In this document: piece by piece, positions 26,432 through 35,113 of the stretch | Position numbering within the stretch: position 1 is the stretch's first letter | Layout: the number at the start of each line of letters is the position of its first letter | The notes under the pieces: model-generated | What the model was told of the DNA's origin: nothing | What the model saw: the letters and a program-made list of their open reading frames with translations, nothing else | Database searches by the model: none | Origin: Enterococcus canintestini | GTDB lineage: Bacteria > Bacillota > Bacilli > Lactobacillales > Enterococcaceae | Length of the DNA: 64,000 nt | Reading direction: 5' to 3' | Assembly: GCF_001885735.1 (NCBI RefSeq) | Contig: NZ_JXKG01000005.1 | Coordinates: 1 to 64,000 of the forward strand | Translations under genes and position numbers: made by a program

Positions 26432-28054
26432 TTAACCGAAAATTTCCGCCATCCGGTTTTTGACATCGGGATTTTCTAAAAATTCATCGTAAGTTGTTTC
26501 TGACCGATCCACGACCCCTTTATCTGAAATCGCAATGATCCGATTTGCTAAGGTTTGAATAAATTGATGGTCATGAGAAGCAAATAATAATGAACCAGTG
26601 AAGGCCATTAAGCCATCATTTAAAGCGGTAATGGATTCTAAGTCCAAGTGGTTTGTGGGATCATCTAAAACCAAAACATTGGATTTTGAAAGCATTAATT
26701 TTGAAAGCATGCAACGAACTTTTTCACCACCGGATAAAACATTGACCGGTTTTAATACTTCGTCACCAGAAAATAACATCCGACCTAAGAAACTACGCAA
26801 GAAAGTATTGTCATCTTCTTCTTTTGAAGCATATTGACGCAACCAGTCCAAAATCGTTAAGTCACTAGCAAATTCACTACTACTATCTTTTGGTAAATAA
26901 GATTGGCTCGTTGTAACACCCCAGCGGACAGAACCCGTATCCGGTGTGATTTCACCCATGATAACTTTAAATAAAGTTGTGGTAACAATATCGTTATTGG
27001 CAACAAAAGCCACTTTATCATCTTTATTTAACGTAAAGCTGATATTATCTAAAATTTTCTTACCATCAATCGTCACACTGACATTATCTACTTGTAATAA
27101 GTCATTACCAATTTCGCGTTCCGGTTTAAAACCAACAAAAGGATAGCGGCGGCTAGATGGTTTAATATCATCTAATGTGATTTTTTCCAACATTTTCTTT
27201 CTTGAAGTCGCTTGTTTGGATTTTGAAGCGTTCGCTGAAAAACGAGCAATAAAGTCTTGTAACTCTTTGATTTGTTCTTCTTTTTTCGCGTTTTGTTGCG
27301 ATTGTAGTTTTGTTGCTAATTGGCTTGATTCCAACCAGAAATCGTAATTTCCTACATAAAGTTGGATTTTGCCAAAGTCCAAATCAGCCATGTGGGTGCA
27401 GACTTTGTTTAAAAAGTGGCGGTCATGGGAAACGACAATCACAGTATTTTCAAAGTTAATCAAAAATTCCTCTAACCAGTTAATCGATTGAATATCTAAA
27501 CCATTGGTTGGTTCGTCTAGTAAAAGAACATCAGGTTTTCCAAATAAAGCTTGAGCTAGCAAGACTTTCACCTTTTGACCAGCCGTTAATTCTTTCATTT
27601 GCAAATGATGCAAATCCTCAGGAATATTCAATCCTTGTAGTAAAACAGCAGCTTCGGGTTCTGCTTCCCAGCCGTTTAATTCGGCAAATTCACCTTCCAA
27701 TTCAGCTGCTTTAATGCCATCTTCATCACTGAAATCTTCTTTCATGTAAATCGCATCTTTTTCTTTCATCACGTCGTATAAACGTTTATGTCCCATAATA
27801 ACTGTTTCAATGACCGTATATTCTTCAAAATCAAAGTGATTTTGTTTTAATACCGCCATCCGTTCGTCAGGGCCTAAAGAAACATTACCAGTAGAAGGTT
27901 GTAATTCCCCAGATAACACCTTTAAAAAAGTTGATTTACCAGCACCATTGGCCCCAATTAAGCCATAGCAATTTCCGGGTGTAAACTTAATATTCACATC
28001 ATCAAAAAGTTTGCGGTCTGAAAAATGCAAACTTACGTCACTTACTGTAATCAT
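26432..28054 (-). CDS. ABC-F family ATPase (YkpA/YbiT type)
   Basis: A 540-residue soluble protein with two nucleotide-binding domains and no membrane segment. Walker A motifs are GANGAGKST and, degenerate, ANNDIVTTT; signatures are LTAGQKVKVLLAQ and LSGGEKVRCMLSK; Walker B motifs are VLLLDEPTNGLD and VLVLDDPTNHLD. The second Walker A has lost its Gly/Lys, typical of YkpA/YbiT. ABC-F proteins act on the ribosome, in translation or antibiotic protection; this subgroup is considered housekeeping. The start follows GGAGGATTATTTTT. It is transcribed alone. Confidence 0.9.
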   Translation of the reverse strand: MITVSDVSLHFSDRKLFDDVNIKFTPGNCYGLIGANGAGKSTFLKVLSGELQPSTGNVSLGPDERMAVLKQNHFDFEEYTVIETVIMGHKRLYDVMKEKDAIYMKEDFSDEDGIKAAELEGEFAELNGWEAEPEAAVLLQGLNIPEDLHHLQMKELTAGQKVKVLLAQALFGKPDVLLLDEPTNGLDIQSINWLEEFLINFENTVIVVSHDRHFLNKVCTHMADLDFGKIQLYVGNYDFWLESSQLATKLQSQQNAKKEEQIKELQDFIARFSANASKSKQATSRKKMLEKITLDDIKPSSRRYPFVGFKPEREIGNDLLQVDNVSVTIDGKKILDNISFTLNKDDKVAFVANNDIVTTTLFKVIMGEITPDTGSVRWGVTTSQSYLPKDSSSEFASDLTILDWLRQYASKEEDDNTFLRSFLGRMLFSGDEVLKPVNVLSGGEKVRCMLSKLMLSKSNVLVLDDPTNHLDLESITALNDGLMAFTGSLLFASHDHQFIQTLANRIIAISDKGVVDRSETTYDEFLENPDVKNRMAEIFG

Positions 28055-28578
28055 AAAAAATAATCCTCCTTAATTTACCTCTTGGCACCTTCACGTTGTA
28101 TCTAAAAGATCAGTTTTGTGAAAATAAGGTGCGCTAAAATTTTTGCAAAAGCAGGGACTAAATAAAAATCAGCATCATTGCCCACTAAAATTTAACGAGC
28201 AAAAAAAGATGCGGCCACATAACTTCCAACTTCAGCGGGCCGTACTCGCCAAAATAAAGATAGGGTCGCGGTTATTTCAATTTTTTCCTTACTATATATA
28301 CCTAAAATATATGCAATCTTATAGCATTATATCGGCCTGTGTAAGAAGTTGCAACCTTATCCGGACATTTCCTAGTAAATAAAAAGATTTATTAGGATTT
28401 TACGTGGAAAGTGGTGGAAGAAAAATATGATTAAATAAGATGGCGTACTCAAATACTTGATATAAAATTACAAATTTGAAATGAGATTTTTAATGACTTA
28501 ACTTTTTTTCTTTGTAATAACGTTGAAATATCAGCTTATTAAGCGGTTTAATTAAGCTTACCTTATTTCCGCTTCATT

Positions 28579-28606
28579 TTGAAAAAACATCCACTTTAAT
28601 TATTGT
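28579..28606 (+). promoter_or_regulatory. Promoter of the PRD activator/UlaAB operon
   Basis: TTGAAA (28579-28584), 16-bp spacer, TATTGT (28601-28606). The CRE overlaps the -10. Confidence 0.5.
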
Positions 28607-28617
28607 AAGCGGAAACA
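28604..28617 (+). promoter_or_regulatory. Catabolite-response element
   Basis: TGTAAGCGGAAACA matches 13 of 14 positions of TGWAANCGNTNWCA and overlaps the promoter, consistent with CcpA repression of the sugar operon. Confidence 0.75.
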
Positions 28618-28650
28618 TAAACTAGTTATAGAAAGAAGGAGATGACAAGA

Positions 28651-30735
28651 ATGAGAACAAGAACAATTGAGATAATAAAAAAACTTCTTTCTACGAGTTC
28701 ACCTGTCTCATTGAAAGTATTGTCACAGCATTTTCATGTTACTGAACGAACGATTCGTAATGAATTAAATGAAGTAGATGATTATCTACAAAGTTTAGGT
28801 TTAACCGAGTTAGTGCGAATTAGAGGAAAAGGATATCAACTAAAACTGACTGCGGCCCAACAAATAAGCTTGGAAGAATCTTTGACGACAAATGAGGATG
28901 TTTATTTGGATCGGGATGAAAGAATTTTTGATTTGTTACTATCTATTGCTTTTAATTCCGAAGCTGTTTTTTTAAACAAAAAAGAAGAAGAGTATATGGT
29001 ATCAAAAAGTACTCTGGATGAGGATATGAGAAGGTTAAGAACGAAGCTTTTAAAATACGGCATTGAAGTTATTAGCAATGGAAGACTAGGCTTGGTTTTT
29101 AAAGGTTCTGAAAGATCTATCCGCACGATGATTTTTGATGTCATCAATGAAAATATTGGCTTTTTAGAATTGGGTTTTGAAAAGGAGAGTCAAGTTGCCG
29201 TAGCAAAACAAATTTTTTATCATCATTTGCCGTATACCATGTTTGATACAGCTGCAAACCTTTTTAAAAATCAAATGTTTCATATTAAAGATGATATTTA
29301 TAAAAATCAGATTTTACTATTCACTGCGATTTGGTTGGGCAGAATTAAAGTGGGTGAAACAATTTCAGCAATTAGTTGGGAAGAACCTAAAGAAGATACT
29401 GAAATTAAAGCTTACATTGAAAAAATTATAGCTGTGTTTCAAGTTATACCGCCGGCTGTTGAAGTAGGTTATTTAGAATTTGTGATTGAATCTTTAAATA
29501 TGCGTAATATTAGCAATACTATCGAATGGGTCAATGCCCAATTATTAACGATTCAGTTGATTCAAACAGTTGAAGAGCAGACCAAAATTCCATTTAGTAA
29601 ACGAGGAGAAGAATTATTTGAAGGTCTCTATCAACATATTGCGGCGTTGCTTGCACGTTTAAAAAGTGGTATCCAAGTGGTTAATCCAATTAAAGATAAT
29701 ATCAAAAAGAATTACAACAGTATTTTTACCGCTATCCAATACTTCATTCCGACAATTGAGCACGTTTTTGAGCAAAAAATTACAGATGATGAGATTGCTT
29801 TTTTAGCCATTCACTTTTCGACAGCGGCTTTAAATTTGGATTTGAATTTTATCTATAAGTCAGTAGTCGTATGTAATCATGGTTTAGCGACGGGAAACTT
29901 ATTAGCAGCTAGCTTAAAAGAGAAATTTCCTGAGATTGATGTAACTGCTGTGTTTAGTTCAAAGGACATAAAAGTTATTAATAAATTGGATGTCGATTTG
30001 ATTTTTTCTACCTATGATATTGGTCCCACTTCAAAACCAACTCTTGTTGTGGAACCGATTATTACAGAAGTTAATCGAAAATTAATTGCCACATTTTTAG
30101 AACAAAATAGTCAATTTCGACGATTGAGCTTAGAAAAGAAAGATGCAACTAATTTATTTAATTCTATATTGGAAACTATCACAACAAGTGGTGGGACGAT
30201 TGATGGTCCTACTTATAAAAAATTAGAAATGAGTTTTAAACAACATAATTTAGAAATTAATTCAAGGGAGTTACAGCCAATGTTGAAAGATATTTTAACA
30301 GACAGCAACATTCTTATTCAAGCTAGCCCTAAAAATTGGGAAGAGGCAATTGAACTTGTTGCACAGCCGTTATTAAAAGAAAACATCATTGAACAAAAAT
30401 ATATTGAAGCCATGGTAGAGTCGGTGAATGAATACGGACCATACATTGTGATTGGTAAGCATCTCGCATTAGCTCATGCCAGACCAGAAGATGGTGTAAA
30501 TAAATTGGGGGTGAGTGTAGCAACACTGAAAGATGGCGTAGCATTTAACAATCCAGATTTAGATCCAGTTAAAATCATTTTTTGTTTGGCAGCAGTAGAT
30601 TCCTATTCGCATTTAAATATTATGCGGGAATTGGTGGAATTAATTAATGATGAAGAAAAATTAAATCAATTAATAACAGTTAAAAGTATTGCAGATTTTA
30701 AAAAAGTATTATATCAAGATGCGGAAATAAGATAA
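28651..30735 (+). CDS. BglG-family PRD transcriptional activator with EIIB-like and EIIA domains
   Basis: A 694-residue MtlR/LicR-like activator. N-terminal helix-turn-helix (TERTIRNELNEVDDYL, ~30-45) and a second HTH/Mga-like region (~80-160) are followed by two PRDs (~185-390), an EIIB-like domain (VVCNHGLATGN, Cys408) and a C-terminal EIIA domain of the fructose/ascorbate type (LALAHARPEDG, His609). The ATG at 28651 has AAGGAG 9 nt upstream; the ATG at 28642 abuts it and is rejected. PTS-dependent phosphorylation should control activity. The operon has no other IIA gene, so this domain might also serve transport. Confidence 0.9.
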   Translation: MRTRTIEIIKKLLSTSSPVSLKVLSQHFHVTERTIRNELNEVDDYLQSLGLTELVRIRGKGYQLKLTAAQQISLEESLTTNEDVYLDRDERIFDLLLSIAFNSEAVFLNKKEEEYMVSKSTLDEDMRRLRTKLLKYGIEVISNGRLGLVFKGSERSIRTMIFDVINENIGFLELGFEKESQVAVAKQIFYHHLPYTMFDTAANLFKNQMFHIKDDIYKNQILLFTAIWLGRIKVGETISAISWEEPKEDTEIKAYIEKIIAVFQVIPPAVEVGYLEFVIESLNMRNISNTIEWVNAQLLTIQLIQTVEEQTKIPFSKRGEELFEGLYQHIAALLARLKSGIQVVNPIKDNIKKNYNSIFTAIQYFIPTIEHVFEQKITDDEIAFLAIHFSTAALNLDLNFIYKSVVVCNHGLATGNLLAASLKEKFPEIDVTAVFSSKDIKVINKLDVDLIFSTYDIGPTSKPTLVVEPIITEVNRKLIATFLEQNSQFRRLSLEKKDATNLFNSILETITTSGGTIDGPTYKKLEMSFKQHNLEINSRELQPMLKDILTDSNILIQASPKNWEEAIELVAQPLLKENIIEQKYIEAMVESVNEYGPYIVIGKHLALAHARPEDGVNKLGVSVATLKDGVAFNNPDLDPVKIIFCLAAVDSYSHLNIMRELVELINDEEKLNQLITVKSIADFKKVLYQDAEIR

Positions 30736-30770
30736 CAAAAAAATAAATAGAAGAAACGGAGCGATTCTAA

Positions 30771-31073
30771 ATGTCAAAATTAAATATTTTATTTGTATGT
30801 GGGGCAGGATTAGGGAGTAGTTTTGCAGCTCAGATGTCAACAGAAGATGTGTTAAATAAATTAGGGGTAGAAGCAAAATTAGATCACGTTGATATTTCTT
30901 CGGCTGTTTCAATGAATCCTGATGTAATTATTACAGCCGAAAATTTCCGTTCGCAATTTGAAAAATTCAATATTGATCCTGCAACAAGCATTGTATACCT
31001 CAAAAATATTGTTTCAAAGCCAGAAATTGAAGAAAAAATTACACCAGTCTTACAAGACAAAGGGGCAATTTAA
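30771..31073 (+). CDS. ulaB: PTS EIIB, ascorbate (UlaB/SgaB) type
   Basis: A 100-residue cytosolic IIB with the phosphocysteine loop FVCGAGLGSSF (Cys10), the ascorbate/galactitol/lactose superfamily pattern. It passes phosphate to the substrate bound to the UlaA-type permease encoded 30 nt downstream. CGGAG precedes the ATG. The substrate need not be ascorbate: the neighbouring genes are an aldolase and a kinase rather than the ulaD-E-F-G set. Confidence 0.88.
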   Translation: MSKLNILFVCGAGLGSSFAAQMSTEDVLNKLGVEAKLDHVDISSAVSMNPDVIITAENFRSQFEKFNIDPATSIVYLKNIVSKPEIEEKITPVLQDKGAI

Positions 31074-31103
31074 TAAAAATTAAGAAAAGAGGTTTTAGAG
31101 AAA

Positions 31104-32393
31104 ATGGGAGTTATTAACTTTATTATCGAAAACATCTTGACGCAAGCATCCATCACGATTGCGTTAATCGCTATGCTGGGTTTGATATTGCAAAAGAAAT
31201 CCACTGGACAAGTAATTTCAGGTACGTTAAAGACGCTCTTAGGATTTCAAGTATTAAGTGCTGGTTCTGGCATTATTGTTGGTAGTCTAACTTATTTTGG
31301 TGAAATTTTTACTGAAGGCTTCGGTATGCAAGGAATTATTCCATCTATTGAAGCGATTAATGGCCAAGCTATGAACGATTTGGGATTGGGGCGTGATATT
31401 GCGTTAACTTTCTTAGCAATTTTCATCTTTAACATTTTATTAGCACGCTTTACAAAATGGAAATATATTTTCTTAACAGGTCAAGCTATTCTTTGGATGG
31501 CAACAATGACCACAGTTTTTGGTTACTTCTCTGGTTTAAGGGGAATTGTACTCATTTTAGTAGGTGGTTTTATTGGCGCATGCTTTGCGATTGCGATGCC
31601 AGCTATTGCACAGCCAATCATTCGTAAAGTAACAGGGTCAGATGATATTGCCCTTGGCCATTTTTGTACAATTGGGTACATGTTTGAAGCTGGTGTTGCC
31701 AAAATTTTTGGTGAAAAAGGTGAAAATAAAAAATCAATTGAAGATATCAAATTACCTACGGCTTTTGAATTTTTACAAGATACTTATCTTTCCGTAATGG
31801 TTGTAATGGTACCGCTTTATGTGATTACAGTCTTATTTGCCGGTGAAGAATTTGCTGCCACACTATCAGGGAATCAAAATTATATTATGTTTGCTTTCAT
31901 GCAAGCGATTCAGTTTGTAGTTGGGGTTTATGTATTGTTAGCAGGGGTACGTTTATTATTAGGTGAAATCGTACCAGCTTTCCGTGGAATTGCGATGAAA
32001 TTAGTGCCTGACGCAAAACCAGCACTAGATTGTCCGGTTTTCTTCCCATATAGTCCTAATGCTGTCATTTTAGGATTTATTACAACAACAATTGGAACGG
32101 TTATTGCGATGTTTGTTTTACCAATGTTTGGCTTAGCTATGATTTTACCAGGGATGTTAACGAACTTCTTTGCTGGAGGTACAGCAGGAATTTTTGGTAA
32201 TGCAGTAGGGGGGCGTCGCGGTGCAATTATTGGCGGTATTGCACATGGATTTTTCATCACATTATTGCCAGCGTTATTAGTAGGTATATTTAATTCAATG
32301 GGATTCGTTAATGCAACCGCAACAGATGTTGATACTGTAACTGCAGCATTGTTGTACGCATGGATTATTGGGCCAATTTTGAAGAACTTCTAA
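31104..32393 (+). CDS. ulaA: PTS EIIC, ascorbate (UlaA/SgaT) type
   Basis: Membrane permease of 429 residues with about 11 helices. ILQKKSTGQVISGTLKTLLG near residue 27 and the second-half counterpart around FAGGTAGIFGNAVGGRRGAI are typical of the SgaT/UlaA family. DCPVFFPYSPNAVILGF contains conserved substrate-site residues. It phosphorylates its substrate during uptake, using the IIB above. The true substrate of this locus is unknown. Confidence 0.9.
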   Translation: MGVINFIIENILTQASITIALIAMLGLILQKKSTGQVISGTLKTLLGFQVLSAGSGIIVGSLTYFGEIFTEGFGMQGIIPSIEAINGQAMNDLGLGRDIALTFLAIFIFNILLARFTKWKYIFLTGQAILWMATMTTVFGYFSGLRGIVLILVGGFIGACFAIAMPAIAQPIIRKVTGSDDIALGHFCTIGYMFEAGVAKIFGEKGENKKSIEDIKLPTAFEFLQDTYLSVMVVMVPLYVITVLFAGEEFAATLSGNQNYIMFAFMQAIQFVVGVYVLLAGVRLLLGEIVPAFRGIAMKLVPDAKPALDCPVFFPYSPNAVILGFITTTIGTVIAMFVLPMFGLAMILPGMLTNFFAGGTAGIFGNAVGGRRGAIIGGIAHGFFITLLPALLVGIFNSMGFVNATATDVDTVTAALLYAWIIGPILKNF

Positions 32394-32413
32394 AATGAAG
32401 GAGATAGCAAATT

Positions 32414-32818
32414 ATGTTTGGATTTCTAAAAAAGAACAAGGTAGAAAAACAAGAGATAAAAAAAGAGCCAACATTATCACCTGAACAAGTGCAAAAAATC
32501 CAGGAAGAAATTGCAACTTTAGAAGGTGAAATAGCAAAAATTTCAAATGAAGACATTGAAGAATTAGCTAAAAAATACGAGGAAGTCGGTTTACTCCAAG
32601 CCGAAATTCAAGCAGATGACCAAGCGATTGCGATGCTAGAAAAAAGTATTGAAATAAAACGTTCGATTGGTGAAGGCTATAAAAAACTGATGAGTCTTTA
32701 TAACAAAAAGCGAGCTGAATCAGCTCGTAATGGTGATGATCAAGGAATTGATTATTATATGGGGAAAATGGATGAAATGCGCCAAATTGCCAAGCAAGTA
32801 ACGATTATGGGTAAATAA
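32414..32818 (+). CDS. Small helical (coiled-coil/TPR-like) protein of unknown function
   Basis: A 134-residue, highly charged protein, not recognised. The N-terminus (FGFLKKNKVEKQEIKKE) is basic; from residue ~20 to the end it is predicted all-helical, with Glu/Lys heptad-like stretches (PEQVQKIQEEIATLEGEIAK) and a segment DQAIAMLEKSIEIKRSIGEG that reads like a TPR helix pair. No signal peptide or membrane helix. AAGGAG precedes its ATG, 20 nt after ulaA and 24 nt before the aldolase, so it is firmly inside the operon. It may be an adaptor for the PTS or aldolase; that is only inference from position. Confidence 0.75.
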   Translation: MFGFLKKNKVEKQEIKKEPTLSPEQVQKIQEEIATLEGEIAKISNEDIEELAKKYEEVGLLQAEIQADDQAIAMLEKSIEIKRSIGEGYKKLMSLYNKKRAESARNGDDQGIDYYMGKMDEMRQIAKQVTIMGK

Positions 32819-32842
32819 ATCAAAGGATTGGAAGGATTATAA

Positions 32843-33709
32843 ATGTATACAACTTTAAAAGAAGTAACCAAAAAAGCAGAGGAACTAAATTTTACAGTAG
32901 GAGCCTTTAATACACACAATCTAGAAATGTTGCCTGATATGTTAAGAGCGGCAAAAGAGATGGGATCTCCGATTATTATTCAAACATCAGTTGATACCGC
33001 GCGTTACATTGGTTTTAGCGTATTGGTTAATGTTATGAAAGCGATTTGTGATAATGAAATGGTTGATGGTGTATTACATTTAGATCATGCTCGCAATTTT
33101 GATGATATTAAAGAAGCGATTGATGCAGGATATACTTCTGTTATGTATGATGGTTCACACTTACCTTTTAAAGAGAATATTTTAAAAACACGCGCAGTGG
33201 TAGAATACGCACATGCTAGAGGGGTATCTGTAGAAGGCGAATTGGGTACAATTGGTGGAACTGAAGAAGGGATACACGTTGCAGAAGATGATAAGGTTTA
33301 TACTCGTCCAGAAGATGCAGTTGAATTTGTTAAGGCAACAGAAGTAGATGCCTTAGCGATTGCAATAGGAACAAATCACGGTCAATTTAAGTCAAAAACA
33401 GAAGTAAATATTCCTTTATTAAAAGAAATTGATTCTGTAGTAGATGTTCCTCTGGTAATTCATGGGGGTACCGGTGTAAAAGAAGAAGATTATCCAGAAT
33501 TAATTAACAATGGTATTCGTAAATTTAATGTGGGAACAGAATTATTAGTTAACTGGACTAAGATGGCCAAAGAGACATTTGGTGCAACAGAAGTAAATAA
33601 ATCATTACGACATAATGTTATTCCAGCAAATGAAGCAGTAGAAAAAATCATTAAACACAAAATAAGTTTATTCATGAATGTAGAGAGTCCAACAAATCTT
33701 GGCAACTAA
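32843..33709 (+). CDS. Class II ketose-bisphosphate aldolase (second paralogue)
   Basis: A 288-residue Zn-dependent aldolase of the FbaA/GatY/KbaY family. LHLDHARNFDD (Asp81 catalytic, His82 metal), EGELGTIGG (Glu near 132), AIGTNHG (His179) and VIHGGTGV (His207) give a full metal site, and KFNVGTELL binds phosphate. It is only distantly similar to the aldolase at 3717-4565. Expected product is dihydroxyacetone phosphate plus an aldehyde. It follows the helical protein gene and overlaps the kinase gene by 11 nt. Confidence 0.9.
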   Translation: MYTTLKEVTKKAEELNFTVGAFNTHNLEMLPDMLRAAKEMGSPIIIQTSVDTARYIGFSVLVNVMKAICDNEMVDGVLHLDHARNFDDIKEAIDAGYTSVMYDGSHLPFKENILKTRAVVEYAHARGVSVEGELGTIGGTEEGIHVAEDDKVYTRPEDAVEFVKATEVDALAIAIGTNHGQFKSKTEVNIPLLKEIDSVVDVPLVIHGGTGVKEEDYPELINNGIRKFNVGTELLVNWTKMAKETFGATEVNKSLRHNVIPANEAVEKIIKHKISLFMNVESPTNLGN

Positions 33710-34331
33710 ACGCAAAAAATATTTATTGCTTCTTGCTGGAAGTCCTGGTACGGGAAAAACTTATTTACTAAATTTAATTCGAGAACGCTTTTCTGATCTG
33801 TATGTCGTTACACCAGACGAAGCGAAAGTTTATTACGCTGAAGAGATTGGCTTTGATAATCTTACACAGCGAGCAGAACAAGAAAAAAATAAAGTCTGGC
33901 CTTTTTATTACAAAGCATTGGATTTATATATGGAGGCTGGGAAAAAGCTAGTTGTTTCAGAATATCCTTTTAGCTCTAAACAAAAAGATAAGCTCTTGGA
34001 TTTAGCCCAAAAATATCAGTATGAAATAATTACTATTCGTTTAGTAGCTGATTTTGAGGTGTTATGGCAAAGACGCTATCAGCGTGATCGCGAGGTCGAT
34101 CGACACTTAAGCTTTGTCATGGACCACTATCATTATGGGGATACATGTAATGACGTGTCAAAAGCCTCCAATCACATTACGAAAGAAGAATTTTATCAGA
34201 TTGTTTCCCAACGACAATATGATAAATTTCAATTGGGGGAAGTGATTGAATTTGATGTCAGTGATTATAGTAATGTGGATTATAAACCCACACTTGATTA
34301 TTTAGAAGATAAGATTAAACACGATAAATAA
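33699..34331 (+). CDS. P-loop (AAA_33-type) kinase in the UlaAB-aldolase operon
   Basis: A 210-residue soluble P-loop protein. LLLLAGSPGTGKTYLLNLI at residues 8-26 is a Walker A motif; LVVSEYPFSS is a likely Walker B/substrate region, and RRYQRDREVDRH is an Arg-rich lid as in small-molecule kinases of the gluconate/zeta-toxin-like group. The start is probably TTG at 33699, overlapping the aldolase stop, since the P-loop begins 12 residues in and no ATG precedes it. Position suggests it phosphorylates the sugar phosphate to a bisphosphate for the aldolase. It could instead be a regulatory or toxin-like kinase. Confidence 0.72.
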   Translation: MATKRKKYLLLLAGSPGTGKTYLLNLIRERFSDLYVVTPDEAKVYYAEEIGFDNLTQRAEQEKNKVWPFYYKALDLYMEAGKKLVVSEYPFSSKQKDKLLDLAQKYQYEIITIRLVADFEVLWQRRYQRDREVDRHLSFVMDHYHYGDTCNDVSKASNHITKEEFYQIVSQRQYDKFQLGEVIEFDVSDYSNVDYKPTLDYLEDKIKHDK

Positions 34332-34364
34332 AAAAATCTCCGCATTTTATGCGGAGGTTTTTTT
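34331..34364 (+). terminator. Rho-independent terminator of the UlaAB-aldolase operon
   Basis: AATCTCCGCAT pairs with ATGCGGAGGTT around a short loop, then TTTTTT. Confidence 0.92.
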
Positions 34365-34394
34365 AGGCAAACACCAGCAAAAAAAGCGTAACTT

Positions 34395-34463
34395 TTGACC
34401 AAAATTTACCATAAGCGTACCATTGGTAATAGAAGAAAATAAATGCGAGAGATAACTTATCTC
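34395..34463 (+). promoter_or_regulatory. Promoter and downstream dyad before the DUF308 gene
   Basis: TTGACC (34395-34400), 17-bp spacer, TACCAT (34418-34423). GAGATAACTTATCTC (34449-34463) is a perfect 7-bp-arm palindrome in the leader and could be an operator. Confidence 0.45.
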
Positions 34464-34513
34464 AATGAAAAATTGCATGAAATTTTTGAAAAATTATAAG
34501 AAGGTGGTTGATT

Positions 34514-35035
34514 ATGGAAAAACGCGGATTTGATTGGGGTTCACTGATTTTAGGAATTTTATTTGTGATTGTTGCCCTGATGTCTTTTCAAGATCCAGTT
34601 GGGAATTTAGTCGCAATTGTGATTGTCTTTGGTGTATTTGCAATTTTAAAAGGGATTTTTGAAATTTTCTTGCGCAATCGTTTTAAAGATTTGACAGGTT
34701 ATAAAGCCAAAATGCCATTAGTAGTTGGGATTTTAGATATTATTATTGGTATCTTTTTACTTTGGAATATGAATGCGAGTGTTTTGGCATTGCCGTTTGT
34801 CTTTGCGATTTGGTTTATCGTCGACTCCATTTTTGGTTTATTTAATTTGGATTTGGCTCGCCAACACAGCAATGGCTATTTCTGGTTCTCATTAATTATT
34901 GATATTTTGGGAATCATTGTTGGATTTATGTTGCTATTTAATCCGATTTCTTCGGCACTAACGCTAAGTTTCTTAGTCGGTTTTTATTTCATGATGTGGG
35001 GGATTACCCAGATCGTCTATGCTTTTCGCAAATAA
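34514..35035 (+). CDS. DUF308 (HdeD-like) membrane protein
   Basis: A 173-residue protein with six hydrophobic helices in three repeats of ~55 residues; each contains a turn such as DPVGNL, NMNASVL or NPISSAL, the HdeD/DUF308 pattern. Function is unknown in Firmicutes; HdeD of enterobacteria is linked to acid stress. The ATG at 34514 has AAGGTGG 6 nt upstream. It is a single gene. Confidence 0.85.
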   Translation: MEKRGFDWGSLILGILFVIVALMSFQDPVGNLVAIVIVFGVFAILKGIFEIFLRNRFKDLTGYKAKMPLVVGILDIIIGIFLLWNMNASVLALPFVFAIWFIVDSIFGLFNLDLARQHSNGYFWFSLIIDILGIIVGFMLLFNPISSALTLSFLVGFYFMMWGITQIVYAFRK

Positions 35036-35113
35036 TTAGGCACACCTAAGTAAATAGTCGCCCTCTTGTTCTTTTTATGCTACAGTTAAATAAAAAGAGC
35101 AGGAGGTTTTTTT

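Larger units (their letters stand above)
28055..28650. other. Divergent regulatory region between the ABC-F gene and the PRD activator
   Basis: On the ABC-F side, GCACCTT/AAGGTGC and CAC/GTG pair across 28085-28132 and could form a leader hairpin; TTGCAA (28143-28148) and TATTTT (minus strand, 28121-28126) are a weak promoter. On the activator side there is an imperfect dyad AGCTTATTAA/TTTAATTAAGCT at 28533-28557, a promoter and a CRE (listed separately). Between about 28150 and 28500 I see nothing convincing. Confidence 0.45.

Noticed and set aside
33699-34331. Zeta-toxin/antitoxin interpretation of the P-loop kinase
   Set aside because: No antitoxin gene is adjacent and the gene is the last member of a metabolic operon; a metabolic kinase is the simpler reading.
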